A stretch of DNA of 44,396 nucleotides from IMG/VR virus record IMGVR_UViG_3300045738_002455, positions 1 through 44,396 of that record; one strand, written 5' to 3'. Source of the DNA: a virus. A model generated the notes under the pieces. It ran no database searches and was not told where the DNA came from. It saw nothing but the letters and a program-made list of their open reading frames with translations. Made by a program: the position numbers and the translations under genes. Positions 8,501-16,047 of the stretch are shown piece after piece. Each line of letters starts with the position of its first letter. Positions within the stretch are counted from its first letter, which is position 1.

Positions 8501-9963
8501 TGCTTTAATAGATCGTTATTTATTTTTTGAAATACAAGACCTGTTGGCGATGGGATATCGTTAGGCAAGAAAAAACTAGTATCCGTGTACTCTTCAGTTG
8601 TTTCAGTAACTGACCATGGGTAAATAGTATTTTGATGCTCAACACCTTGAAACTTAACAAGCCCAGTATCTAAATCTGGCTCGGCACTTTCAATTAAAAA
8701 TGGTTTTGCAATCCAACCATTAATTTTGCTTGGGAGTGATATTACATCACCGGCCTCCCACTGAATCGTCCAAGGAAACCCAATCCATTGAGCCCTTAAA
8801 TCTTGTCGGCTACGTTGAGTTATAACGTGGCCCATTTGTATTGCCTCGGCTTTATTGTCGATGGTTTCAATAGTGAACTCACCCAGCAACAATTTCCCAT
8901 TATCTTCTGCTAACCACGTTTGATGTAGCGTGTCAGACTCTGGATATACAACCTCGTCCATTTCGCCAGTTAAACGGCTGCGGTACTTTATAATAACTTG
9001 GTTAAAGCGGTTGTTTTGCCCACTTCCTTCACTAGTAATACCACCAGCAAGATCGTCAGTTGTAAAAGCGTATGCAACATCTTTTTCTTTTTCGATTATG
9101 TAAGTATATTTTCCGCCGGACTCGGTTAGCGCTGCCCGAGCGCCTTTTAATAAAATTTCAACGTTTTCTTTTATCGTTTTGTCAGTATCTAGCATGACGT
9201 TACAGCTAAACAGATTTTCGGTAACTGTTTCGTTTTCTACTGTTTGACCCGTTGTTATCCATGTTCTTGATTCAGGATCCCATTCTCTAACGTAAACAGT
9301 GCGTGAGTAAGTTCGCTGTAACTCATTATAGTCAGCCTCGCTCATCATAGCTTGTGCATTCACTTCACTTGCGCTTAATCCTTTGCCGTAACGAGTGTTA
9401 AGTAAAAAATCATAAGTACATAAAGCCAAGCTATTGCTGTACTTTGTTTGCCCATCACGCAAGTCATGTACTTTTTTACCCTGATCAACATCAACAGTTA
9501 TTATTGGCTCTCTCGACCACCAATCAACATTTTTGTTTTGATGTAGTCTGACATACAGATAAGCCAACCCATTTAAATCTGCAGTTGCTTTCCATAGTGA
9601 TAAGTGACTGGTAAGATCTGCGCTATGCGTTTGCGTATCGCTACCTGTGTACTTTTCAATATGATAACGTTCACTGTCGATAGCTGATGCGGCGATACCA
9701 TCAAAGAACACCTCACCAAAAGCCCCTATCTCACCTTCGCACACAATGCAGATAAAATGTAAGTATTCGTTTTTAGCACCGCCGGATACGTCACTACTCA
9801 TTTTCAAAACTTTAATTACAGGTGCTTTGGCATACTTACCATAAATAACTGGTATTGATTGGTTTGTGCCTACTTTTTCTAGATTAAAGCCTTTCTCTTG
9901 TTTTGGTACATCAGGCACTAACCAGCCGGTTACTTTTTTCCAGATTTTAGAAAAAATACCCAT
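5578..9963 (-). CDS. J: Tail tip / host specificity protein J with C-terminal Hint-like domain
   Basis: This is the lambda J-type central tail tip protein that contacts the host receptor. Start ATG 9963 overlaps the preceding stop as TAATG; an alternative GTG lies at 9978. From 9963 the product is 1461 residues. The N-terminus (VPVIYGKYAKAPVI, GEIGAFGEVFFDG, WRSREPIIT-like) matches the J family; a fibronectin-like stretch follows near PSPTGLVF. Residues about 929-1036 contain an Ala-rich coiled region with two 40-residue near-identical blocks 68 residues apart (DNA copies at 6856-6975 and 7060-7179). The last 148 residues, from CITLDMWL (Cys1314) to NRIITHN (His1455-Asn1456), resemble a Hint/intein-like domain. 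J identity is secure; the Hint call is moderate. Confidence 0.88.
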   Translation of the reverse strand: MGIFSKIWKKVTGWLVPDVPKQEKGFNLEKVGTNQSIPVIYGKYAKAPVIKVLKMSSDVSGGAKNEYLHFICIVCEGEIGAFGEVFFDGIAASAIDSERYHIEKYTGSDTQTHSADLTSHLSLWKATADLNGLAYLYVRLHQNKNVDWWSREPIITVDVDQGKKVHDLRDGQTKYSNSLALCTYDFLLNTRYGKGLSASEVNAQAMMSEADYNELQRTYSRTVYVREWDPESRTWITTGQTVENETVTENLFSCNVMLDTDKTIKENVEILLKGARAALTESGGKYTYIIEKEKDVAYAFTTDDLAGGITSEGSGQNNRFNQVIIKYRSRLTGEMDEVVYPESDTLHQTWLAEDNGKLLLGEFTIETIDNKAEAIQMGHVITQRSRQDLRAQWIGFPWTIQWEAGDVISLPSKINGWIAKPFLIESAEPDLDTGLVKFQGVEHQNTIYPWSVTETTEEYTDTSFFLPNDIPSPTGLVFQKINNDLLKQGKLVWDDANNAAVTFYRVIVLNAEQNIVKSEDLTENFFDVYGLEGGQHTFKLYAGNSLFLSQNTNITVTLEKTTVGWDVITGKEALFLDPRISNAEITGFVTEDLYAQEKAVLQSQIDKAITTWFYDGAPTLANSPASDWATGDDKNTHLGDLYYDNNTGYAYRFLINGTTYEWQKVSDSDVTLALANAAKAQDTADGKRRVFVAQPVTPYDVGDLWDTGSGIKRCQTDRTTSENYNGADWLLVSDVTDYGQSVSRETFSFNAHYTSAVILLIPYANGATGWGESEVFGTLTFRRGGASGTNRSERIDIAAKTAYNTTYTALSKSDVSWNWQVVKVVYNGLEWLALKSGNNVQDARWEFWGQRTLSSTSPAGNYSPTDQFKFIAYDSTTNGTLNAEIKNSITPVNVSTLRDAAGISLINATEAQSKADAAADVAIAAADAAAKADAELARVTAEAYADNIVTAEEARAIADAQAKADAAQSAAIAAAEIDAQARADAAKAEAILAADIAAKADAELARVTAEAYADNIVTAEEARAIADAQAKADAAQLAAQQYSEFTQSNQTLFNINGIAPDVMPAGSPFAIGFSRTTMLNYDSLSDFIPVKKGETLHWEMWAKQTGNTAKAYMGIERFDRNKKPLGSNNGTVYGGLINTVVSNTWTKYVYSHTLPETHTPYNGSDGQEVCYVRVRLLMNYNTTGQAYYSGYRLYRVQDQQFMPNLVSAGAGTALNVNPLSAIDNGSTAKINIASHTRQYGFGLLTLNAGSISGLAFSTKYYVYYDDPTYTGGTVTYNATTNLQTIAAGNHRIFVSSITTPANGGGSTTPPVYDCITLDMWLTPDLQGKDLQTQKALANNEIDLWFQGENAVKGQIKQSRLIEQKQVIYEIQTSSGAIVRISESTPLELENHVIITPKELTVNVDELATLKGDSNQLVWEKVTRAEIIGEQPVMHISVGNGSFAAGVNAKNRIITHNGQQKP
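6856..7179 (-). repeat. Two 120-bp repeats inside J, 204 bp apart
   Basis: Positions 6856-6975 and 7060-7179 are nearly identical (a handful of third-base differences) and encode ADAELARVTAEAYADNIV-type sequence. The 204-bp period equals 68 codons, so copy-number change would keep the frame. It marks a helical or coiled spacer in the tail tip. Confidence 0.85.
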
Positions 9964-10523
9964 TATTTTCTGCCCCACTTAATGTCGTTGTCAGCATAGG
10001 CTGCGTAATCAAAGCCAGTGTCATTTGGAAAATATCGTTGTTGGCTTGCGGGGGTTGTTCTTCTGCCTGCTTTTTGGGACCAGTTAGCAAAATCGCTTGA
10101 TATTTTTTGCGTTATTGTCGCTTTCCCTTGTGATGGGTTATCTTCAACTTTTGCTGCGCCATCGATGATCATTCTTTGCATTACAATAACGTCACCAGCA
10201 ACCGTGTAGTCATCATTTAAAATGGCGAGTGATATATTAACTTTTCGACTGTTTTGAGACTGCCCACGCAAAATAGCAACAAAACTAGGATCGGTAGCAT
10301 CAAAAACAATGCTTGTACTGCCCACTCTAATATCAAGCGTTTGCGATAAGCTACCCATTTGCAAAAACTGACCATTCGCCAAATAAGTGTTGCCGTTATA
10401 GACAATATTGAATGGTGTATTGGTTAAGTAAACAGGAAAAGGCGTAAACTCCAAGCTGATCAGGGTTGCCCTTTTGTGATCTACTTTTAATCTGGCCAAA
10501 GTGTCAGGGTTGATTATTTTCAA
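9963..10523 (-). CDS. Tail tip-associated protein (gpL/DUF2163-like position)
   Basis: The 186-residue product sits directly before J, where lambda has L/K/I-type tip proteins. Motifs such as ATLISLEFTPFPVYLTN, NTYLANGQFLQMG, RVGSTSIVFDATDP and the C-terminal YFPNDTGFDYAAYADNDIKWGRK are typical of the short baseplate-hub proteins of siphophages, in which the tail is often followed by J. The start is a TTG at 10523 after AAGAGAATACC. It overlaps J by TAATG. An identification as hub protein is likely, exact equivalence to a lambda protein is not claimed. Confidence 0.72.
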   Translation of the reverse strand: MKIINPDTLARLKVDHKRATLISLEFTPFPVYLTNTPFNIVYNGNTYLANGQFLQMGSLSQTLDIRVGSTSIVFDATDPSFVAILRGQSQNSRKVNISLAILNDDYTVAGDVIVMQRMIIDGAAKVEDNPSQGKATITQKISSDFANWSQKAGRRTTPASQQRYFPNDTGFDYAAYADNDIKWGRK

Positions 10524-10545
10524 GGTATTCTCTTTTTACAGAAAC

Positions 10546-10572
10546 AAAAAAAACCAGCCATCAAACTGGTTT
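10546..10572 (-). terminator. Internal minus-strand terminator in the late operon
   Basis: On the minus strand AAACCAG (10572-10566) pairs with CTGGTTT (10557-10551) and is followed by a run of eight T. It lies between two tail-tip genes. A strong terminator inside an operon fits either attenuation or read-through by a Q-modified polymerase. Confidence 0.7.
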
Positions 10573-10593
10573 ATTGAAGTACAAACAACGAAA

Positions 10594-11154
10594 TTAAAAA
10601 GCTTCTATTAACTTGATTTTGATTTTCGTTGTTTTTGTTGACTCGTTTTTTATTGTCGAAACGTCACTGCTTGATCTAACGGTGAACTTAACGTTATTAA
10701 CCGTAACAACTTCAGCTGTTGAAACGTTAGCTATTAAATTAGGAAAAATAGTGGCTGATGTTCCGGCAGTATCTGATATTTGATAAACCTTCGCATGACC
10801 TGCGAATTTTAAAAAATCACCAATTTCTGGCAAATAATTAGTAAAGCTAATGCTATTTTGACCCGCCGCATAAAAGATTGGTGACTGCACTTGCCCGGTA
10901 ACTACGCCCAATGGTTCACTAAAGTCTGGCAGCGCTATGCTGAATTTTTTAGAAGAACCAGAAAGTGCATTAATAAACGCCCATGCTCTGCGTAATTCAG
11001 CACCTTTTAATTCACCTGTTGTTAATGAAAACCCCCAACGTTGCGCACCCGTACTTACTGCTAATGTTTTTAATGATTGGCTTTCATTTAAATATGAGGG
11101 TGCTTCGCTCATGGGCTCTGAAATCAAAAAACCTATTCCGCTCGGAAAATCCAT
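10594..11154 (-). CDS. Distal tail protein, hypothetical
   Basis: The 186-residue protein follows the tape measure gene with a TAATG overlap, the position of lambda M-like minor tail proteins. It contains GAQRWGFSLTTGELKGAELRRAWAFINAL and a beta-rich C-terminus ending STKTTKIKIKLIEAF. No catalytic or membrane features are visible. A role in tail-tip assembly around the tape measure is inferred from order and from the general pattern of phage M/L proteins. Confidence 0.7.
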   Translation of the reverse strand: MDFPSGIGFLISEPMSEAPSYLNESQSLKTLAVSTGAQRWGFSLTTGELKGAELRRAWAFINALSGSSKKFSIALPDFSEPLGVVTGQVQSPIFYAAGQNSISFTNYLPEIGDFLKFAGHAKVYQISDTAGTSATIFPNLIANVSTAEVVTVNNVKFTVRSSSDVSTIKNESTKTTKIKIKLIEAF

Positions 11155-12953
11155 TAAAATACTTCTCCGCGATCTGCTTTAGCGCTAACCATAATGTTAT
11201 AGAGTGTTTCTTGTTGCTGCTCTAGTATGCCCGCAACTCCTGAACCATCCATAACCGTGAATGAGGGTGAATAACTAAATGATCCACCGTTATTGCCACC
11301 ACCAACCTGCTCTAGTTGCGACTGATTAAATACTGAGCCACCATTACCGCCTAGCAAAAAGTTTTTACCTTCAAAGTTTAATAATTCTGGCTTGTTTTTT
11401 TCACCAACTTCAACAATTGAACGAGTGCCAACATCACCACCTTTTTCTAAACCCGCAATTGATGCAACGTTTGCGGCGGTTGAGACTGTAGCCAAACCAA
11501 CCGCAGGTAAATTTAACGGGAACGGCGCACTGGCCCATGCTTTTTGAATGGCAACCCAACCATCGCCCAACGCTATTTTTAGTTGCGCTGCCTTTTCTTT
11601 TACTAAGTTTTTAATTCTGATCGCATCTTGAATTGCGGCTAATTTTTTACTATTACCTGCCTTGATGTTCAGTATTTTATCTTCGTTTGATTTTACCTTT
11701 GCCTGCTCATCTTGATGTTTTTTACTCAGATCAGCATTACCCGTATCTAAGCCATCTTTTTTATCTCCGCTAACGCCAACATCAGGTGTTTCACCTCGAT
11801 TGGTGGCCACTTCTAAAGCGACAGCCTCAGCTGCTTCAAGTGACTTGCGTTTGGCTTTGGCTGCCCAAGCTACTATGCCATCGTAAGGTAACGGCTCCAT
11901 TGCAAAAGTGGCTAAGTCAGTTTGAATTGTGTTCATTTGCTCGCGCATAGCACCAGCCATACCCGTGATAAATGTACTTGCTTTCGCTTCAACACCTGGT
12001 AACGAGTTTAAAAAGCTAGTTAACCCTGAGTCTAACCACTGCAAACCCTCTAAAATACCCGTTATTGCGGCGGCAGCTGCAAGTTTAACAACCTGCCAAA
12101 CTGCTTTTAAACCATGGATAACGTTGGCTGTATATGCAACGGATTGCACAACAGCATTTAACGCTTTAGTGGTGAACTCACCAAAACCACCAGCCTCTAA
12201 TGCTGAATTGTAAAACTCGTCAGATATGCCTTTTACATAAGGCGCTAAGCTAACCGTAATGGTGTTGCCTAACCCTGAAACAACACCAGCACTTCGGGTC
12301 ATTGAGTCGTTGGCGGCTTCTACTTTTGCTGCATCAACTCTGTTAAGTGCAATACCTAACATTTCAGCTTCTTTAGCGGTTTTAAGTAACGCCTCTTCAC
12401 CCATAGCCAAGGTGTTTAGCAAATCAGTGCCTTTGGCGCCAAAAAGGTCATAAGCTATTGCCACTTTATTGCCGTGGTGTTCAACCCCTTTCATCGCCTC
12501 AGATATTGCTATAAAAGCTTGGTCTGGTGACATTTTCGCAAGTTTTGTTGCATCTAAACCTAACTCTTGAATAGCATCCTTACCAACACCCATACCTTTT
12601 GCTGCATCTTGAACTTTAACGGTCATATCAAGCAAACCCTTATTAAGAGCTGTGCTTGATACACCAGTTAAATCTGCCGCATGCTGCAAACCGGCTAATG
12701 CTTGAGTTGTTATACCTAATTTGTCGGCTTGTTTTGCAAGTGCATCAATGTTCGCTGAGCTTTGTTTGTAAATAGCCCCTAAAGCAACCGCGCCAATTAC
12801 GCCAATTTTCCCGAGTGATTTAACGACCGCCTGAGAATTTGCACTGACTTGTTTAGCAAAAGATTTTGATTTGCTATTCGCTTTTTTTAGCTCTTTTTGA
12901 AAGTGCGAGCTGTTACCTTTTAAGTCAATAACTAACGTTGATAATACAGACAT
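11154..12953 (-). CDS. H: Tail tape measure protein
   Basis: Tape measure proteins set tail length and enter the host during DNA injection. The 599-residue protein has the usual signs: N-terminal helical HFQKELKKANSKSKSFAKQ, hydrophobic segments near residues 50-65 and 280-305, then QADKLGITTQALAGLQHAADLTGVS and AYDLFGAKGTDLLNTL. It follows the frameshifted chaperone pair, the canonical order. At about 0.15 nm per residue it would give a tail near 90 nm, shorter than lambda (853 residues); this is an estimate from the family rule. Confidence 0.93.
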   Translation of the reverse strand: MSVLSTLVIDLKGNSSHFQKELKKANSKSKSFAKQVSANSQAVVKSLGKIGVIGAVALGAIYKQSSANIDALAKQADKLGITTQALAGLQHAADLTGVSSTALNKGLLDMTVKVQDAAKGMGVGKDAIQELGLDATKLAKMSPDQAFIAISEAMKGVEHHGNKVAIAYDLFGAKGTDLLNTLAMGEEALLKTAKEAEMLGIALNRVDAAKVEAANDSMTRSAGVVSGLGNTITVSLAPYVKGISDEFYNSALEAGGFGEFTTKALNAVVQSVAYTANVIHGLKAVWQVVKLAAAAAITGILEGLQWLDSGLTSFLNSLPGVEAKASTFITGMAGAMREQMNTIQTDLATFAMEPLPYDGIVAWAAKAKRKSLEAAEAVALEVATNRGETPDVGVSGDKKDGLDTGNADLSKKHQDEQAKVKSNEDKILNIKAGNSKKLAAIQDAIRIKNLVKEKAAQLKIALGDGWVAIQKAWASAPFPLNLPAVGLATVSTAANVASIAGLEKGGDVGTRSIVEVGEKNKPELLNFEGKNFLLGGNGGSVFNQSQLEQVGGGNNGGSFSYSPSFTVMDGSGVAGILEQQQETLYNIMVSAKADRGEVF

Positions 12954-12984
12954 AATTTTTTCACTTTATAGGGTTGAATGAGTA

Positions 12985-13718
12985 TTAACAAAGTCGGTTA
13001 AACATTGATATTTGCTGCTCTATGCTTTGTTCTTTCACTTTAAAAACTGGCATAAAATCTTCAGGTTTACGGATTTCTTTAGTTGAAAAGTGCGGGCTGT
13101 TTACAATGTGTGCTTGTTGCATGGCGAAGCGTCGAGTTTCAGCACCAGCACCAAAAGGGTTAACACGATAAAAAGCTTGCCATTCGCTGAATTGATTACT
13201 CGACATTTCATCGAGCATTTGATCAACGTCTAATCGGCCCGCAGCCAAAGCGAGTTGCATTGCAAATAATCGCTCAGGCTGCGCCTTTAGTTTTTTGCTG
13301 CAGTTTCCTCTGGGTCGTCTTCATCTTCGGTTGATGAAAAAAGCACCCCGTTGAATTTTGATATTTCAACAAACGCTTTTGACGTTTCCTCAAGGCGATT
13401 ATCCATTAGCATTTTAACGCTTTCAGGATCTTCAAAAACAGCAGCGCCGTTTTCCCACCTTGAAGGGAACAACGGTAAACCATGATCATCAACCATCGAA
13501 AGTGCGACAATCGCACACTGCGGAGCAACTAAGGCTAGTTCGTCATCAATTGACGCTTCAGTGTTCGAGATCATGCTCATGTATTTTATGCGCTGGCTTG
13601 CGGTCCACTGCTTAACGTTGATCATGGCACCGAACAAATGCAATGCCTTGGTTTTTAGTCCTATATGCGCAAGCAATTCTTGCGCAGAGTTTAATGGTTT
13701 AATTTTTTCTTGTTTCAT
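12985..13718 (-). CDS. Tail assembly chaperone fusion (gpGT-like) made by -1 frameshift
   Basis: The frame of the second ORF (12985-13260, DUF4035-like, PERLFAMQLALAAGRLDVDQML) is open upstream to the end of the first chaperone gene and lies in the -1 frame relative to it. The slippery heptamer A AAA AAC lies at 13290-13296 in the correct phase, one codon before the first gene's stop. Slippage would give a fusion of about 244 residues. This matches lambda G/GT and its many relatives, where both forms are needed to assemble the tail around the tape measure. The T part has no convincing start of its own beyond an internal ATG at 13260. Confidence 0.85.
13287..13718 (-). CDS. G: Tail assembly chaperone (gpG-like)
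   Basis: The unshifted 143-residue product begins MKQEKIKPLNSAQELLAHIGL and ends with EDEDDPEETAAKN. It coats the tape measure during tail assembly. Length, acidic C-terminus and place between tail tube and tape measure fit the lambda gpG family; the AAAAAAC slip site is at its last two codons. The start ATG 13718 follows the tail tube stop by 8 bases. Confidence 0.85.
   Translation of the reverse strand: MKQEKIKPLNSAQELLAHIGLKTKALHLFGAMINVKQWTASQRIKYMSMISNTEASIDDELALVAPQCAIVALSMVDDHGLPLFPSRWENGAAVFEDPESVKMLMDNRLEETSKAFVEISKFNGVLFSSTEDEDDPEETAAKN
13290..13296 (-). promoter_or_regulatory. Programmed -1 frameshift slippery heptamer A AAA AAC
   Basis: On the minus strand the gene reads GCA AAA AAC TAA. 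Both tRNAs can re-pair in the -1 frame over A AAA AAC, which joins the G and T frames. This is among the most efficient bacterial slippery sequences. Confidence 0.85.
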
Positions 13719-13725
13719 TAGGGGT

Positions 13726-14139
13726 CTACGCTACGTTAATGGCTTTGCCATGCGGTTGAAAAGAAAACGTCTCTGTAACGTCTTCATACTGTGGCGTGGT
13801 CATGGTTATACCACTAACAAATAAAGCTAGTTGTTTTTTGGTTTGTGGATTGTCTGGCCAGTGAATTTGATAGTTAACGGGTTCTTCACTGTCAAAATCT
13901 GCATTGATTAACGCTGCAGTTTCTTGGCTTTTATCGTATCTAACTTTAAAATCAACAGGGTCGATTTTTTTCGCACCTGCATGCGCACCTTCGTAACCAT
14001 CAGATCCAAACGTAGGAGGGATCACTGACATGTCGCGTGATATTTTTATATCGCCAAATTCTAAAATTTCAGCAACTTCTGTAAATACTTCTGGGTCGGC
14101 ACCATCACCGCGTAGTAATTTTGCTTTATCGCCTTTCAT
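13726..14139 (-). CDS. Major tail tube protein
   Basis: The 137-residue protein forms the tail tube of a non-contractile tail. Key segments are EVAEILEFGDIKISRDMSVIP at the front, YEGAHAGAKKIDPVDFKVRYD in the middle and the C-terminal beta-strand TETFSFQPHGKAINVA. It is shorter than lambda gpV (no added Ig domain). It overlaps the upstream tail-completion gene as TCATGA and lies just before the chaperones, as expected. Confidence 0.82.
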   Translation of the reverse strand: MKGDKAKLLRGDGADPEVFTEVAEILEFGDIKISRDMSVIPPTFGSDGYEGAHAGAKKIDPVDFKVRYDKSQETAALINADFDSEEPVNYQIHWPDNPQTKKQLALFVSGITMTTPQYEDVTETFSFQPHGKAINVA

Positions 14140-14519
14140 GACAATTCCTTATAACTTAGGGTTAGTTCGAGGGTTTGTTTAAATATATGGGTTTTTTCTT
14201 CGTAACTGGGTTGTTCGCGTAAGTTGCTTATGCAATAAACGCTAGGCTCGTTATCGGTTAAGCTGTTTAAAAAAGTAACTAGTGCTTTTTTAATTTTTGC
14301 TATCTCATTGGTGGAAGCTGCCCAGTAGTCTATTTGAATGTTCGCAAGTTCATCACCAGTTACACCGCCAAAGGTTTGCTCTATATCATTATTTAGCGTT
14401 GATATTCTCACTGATGGATACAATAAATTTTTTGGTAACGTAATGGCGAATATATTAGGCACAGCTGCGGTAACGGCTGCGCTATCTCGCAACCATTGAC
14501 ATAATATTAATTCGATCAT
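14136..14519 (-). CDS. Tail completion protein (DUF3168-like, gpU-like)
   Basis: This 127-residue protein begins IELILCQWLRDSAAVTAAV and has NIFAITLPKNLLYPSVRIS and IQIDYWAASTNEIAKIKKAL, the pattern of the DUF3168 tail-terminator family (lambda gpU fold), which caps the tail tube and sets its end. Gene order (head closure, gp10, this, tail tube) supports the call. Confidence 0.78.
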   Translation of the reverse strand: MIELILCQWLRDSAAVTAAVPNIFAITLPKNLLYPSVRISTLNNDIEQTFGGVTGDELANIQIDYWAASTNEIAKIKKALVTFLNSLTDNEPSVYCISNLREQPSYEEKTHIFKQTLELTLSYKELS

Positions 14520-14538
14520 GAAAAACCCTTAATTGCCG

Positions 14539-14961
14539 TTACTTTGGTATTTTGGCTAAGCGCTTGGCTTGTTGTTGTATACGTTTTTTTAAGGCGTAAC
14601 CGAAAATAGATGATGATTTTTGCCAGTTTTTTGACAATGCAAAACGAATAAATGGCTTTGCTGTTTGTTTTTCAGTACCGAACTCGGCAGCAATAGCCGC
14701 GTGAAAGTTCTTTTTATGGGTGCCAACACTAACGGTTGCACTGGTTTTCCCGTTGCCTTTACCCTTTTTAGCCCGCTTTTTAATACCTGCTTTAAGTGCG
14801 CCTTCGTTTTCTGGCGCATTTGCAACCATGTGAGTATGCACAGGCTCTGCTGCATCTTTTAGCGCAGCGACTAAAGCACGACTACCAGCAACAGCACCAA
14901 GCGAAGCTAAAGCTTTATCTAATTCAGCTAAACCTTTAATTTGTGTACTATGCGATATCAT
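14539..14961 (-). CDS. HK97 gp10-like tail component
   Basis: The 140-residue basic protein has GLAELDKALASLGAVAG, AAEPVHTHMVANAPENEG, and VGTHKKNFHAAIAAEFGTEKQTAKPFIRFAL. The phrase AEFGT..Q.A.PF.R is the signature of the HK97 gp10 family (lambda Z-like minor tail or neck component). It sits between the head-tail adaptor and tail completion genes. Confidence 0.85.
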   Translation of the reverse strand: MISHSTQIKGLAELDKALASLGAVAGSRALVAALKDAAEPVHTHMVANAPENEGALKAGIKKRAKKGKGNGKTSATVSVGTHKKNFHAAIAAEFGTEKQTAKPFIRFALSKNWQKSSSIFGYALKKRIQQQAKRLAKIPK

Positions 14962-14970
14962 TACTGGACC

Positions 14971-15315
14971 TTATAGTTCGGTAATAACTAAATTCAAGCG
15001 GCGGTTAGCAAAATCAACATTGTCTAACTGGCCGATAGAAAAAAGCTTGTTGAAAATAAATATTACTTGGTCGTTTTCAAGCCTTGGATCGTAATGCGTA
15101 AACAAATTCACGGTTCTTTTGTTACCTGTGTTATTTGTTGCATCGTTTTCACTGATCACTTTATTGTCGATGCCAAAGTGATCATAAAATTCGTCTTTTG
15201 ATTTTTCAGGCTGACCATCAACGGTGTAGCTAGTGATAGTTCTGATAATACCCTCGTGCTTTAAGTCACCAGGTCGAACGAGCGTTTTTTTTGAACTAGC
15301 CAACGTAAACACCAC
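14971..15315 (-). CDS. Head-tail adaptor / head closure protein (SPP1 gp16-like)
   Basis: The 114-residue product has RPGDLKHEGIIRTITSYTVDGQPEKSKDEFYDHFG and FNKLFSIGQLDNVDFANRRLNLVITEL, typical of phage head-tail joining proteins (head closure, gpFII/gp16 fold). It starts with GTG at 15315 and overlaps the connector gene by 20 bases. Role: closes the connector after DNA packaging so that the tail can dock. Confidence 0.8.
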   Translation of the reverse strand: MVFTLASSKKTLVRPGDLKHEGIIRTITSYTVDGQPEKSKDEFYDHFGIDNKVISENDATNNTGNKRTVNLFTHYDPRLENDQVIFIFNKLFSIGQLDNVDFANRRLNLVITEL

Positions 15316-15637
15316 TAAACCCAGATATACAGGCTTTAAAAGCAGGGTTTTCTGATAACTTTAAATCGGTGGTTGACTCACGATACAAGTACAATGAAGA
15401 TAACAATAATTTAGTAGCAACTTGCAGTGCCGCCTGTTTAGATGGTGTTAGTTCATTAAAAATAATAACGTTAGTGTTACCCTCTGGCACATCTTCTACG
15501 GATTGGTAAATATCACGTTCAATTTCTTGCTCAATAATACCTTGCGCTGCAGAAATAAAACCTTCAATAAGCATGCTTTCATTGCTGCATGTTATCCCTA
15601 AGTGATCTAATGCTTCTGGTACACTAACGATATTCAT
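15296..15637 (-). CDS. Head-tail connector (HK97 gp6-like)
   Basis: The 113-residue helical protein begins NIVSVPEALDHLGITCSNESMLIEGFISAAQGIIEQEIERDIY and includes LTPSKQAALQVATKLLLSSLYLYRES, the pattern of gp6-like connector proteins. It forms the ring below the portal. It starts with ATG 15637 after AGGTAATAAA and overlaps the adaptor gene. Confidence 0.83.
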   Translation of the reverse strand: MNIVSVPEALDHLGITCSNESMLIEGFISAAQGIIEQEIERDIYQSVEDVPEGNTNVIIFNELTPSKQAALQVATKLLLSSLYLYRESTTDLKLSENPAFKACISGFSGVYVG

Positions 15638-15651
15638 TTTATTACCTACTG

Positions 15652-15969
15652 TTAATCAGCTGACTTTTCGGTTTTTTTCTCTACATACTCAACCGCAACA
15701 GCTGGCTTAAGCTTTAAAATATCGCCACCAACTTTGGCGCTAAAGCCTGCAACATCACCATTACTGTAACGCTTATAAGGCTTTTTAAATTCGAGCACTA
15801 AACGCTCAGAATTTTGTTTTTCGCCTAATTCATCTTGCACAGCTTTTTGTGCAGTTAACTGTTCGTGCAGCGCTTCAAGCTCTTTAACTTCAAGACCTTC
15901 AGTCGAAGCTTCAACACCTAAGTCTGCTGTCAGTAAAACAACAGCGGCAATTAATTGTTTTTTATTCAC
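15652..15969 (-). CDS. Hypothetical head-region protein
   Basis: I prefer the GTG start at 15969 (product 105 residues, beginning MNKKQLIAAVVLL), which is 7 bases after GGAG; the TTG at 15981 would give 109. The N-terminal half is a coiled helix (LEVKELEALHEQLTAQKAVQDELGEKQ). The C-terminal half has KPYKRYSNGDVAGFSAKVGGDILKLKPAVAVEYVEK, similar in style to small head-completion or Mu-FluMu N-terminal-like domains. It lies between capsid and connector. Function is not known. Confidence 0.68.
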   Translation of the reverse strand: MNKKQLIAAVVLLTADLGVEASTEGLEVKELEALHEQLTAQKAVQDELGEKQNSERLVLEFKKPYKRYSNGDVAGFSAKVGGDILKLKPAVAVEYVEKKTEKSAD

Positions 15970-15981
15970 AATGTTCTCCAA

Positions 15982-16004
15982 ATTGCGCCCATTACAGGCG
16001 CAAT
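15982..16004 (-). promoter_or_regulatory. Intergenic hairpin after the capsid gene
   Basis: ATTGCGCC (15982-15989) and GGCGCAAT (15997-16004) are perfectly complementary. No T-run follows on the minus strand, so this is more likely an mRNA-stabilising or processing hairpin protecting capsid mRNA than a terminator. Confidence 0.55.
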
Positions 16005-16047
16005 TAATTTATTGAGGATTTATTAAGTAACGACTACCGGGCAACTA

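Noticed and set aside
14589-14855. Second minus-strand frame inside the gp10-like gene
   Set aside because: It lies wholly within a well-supported gene in another frame and has no domain.
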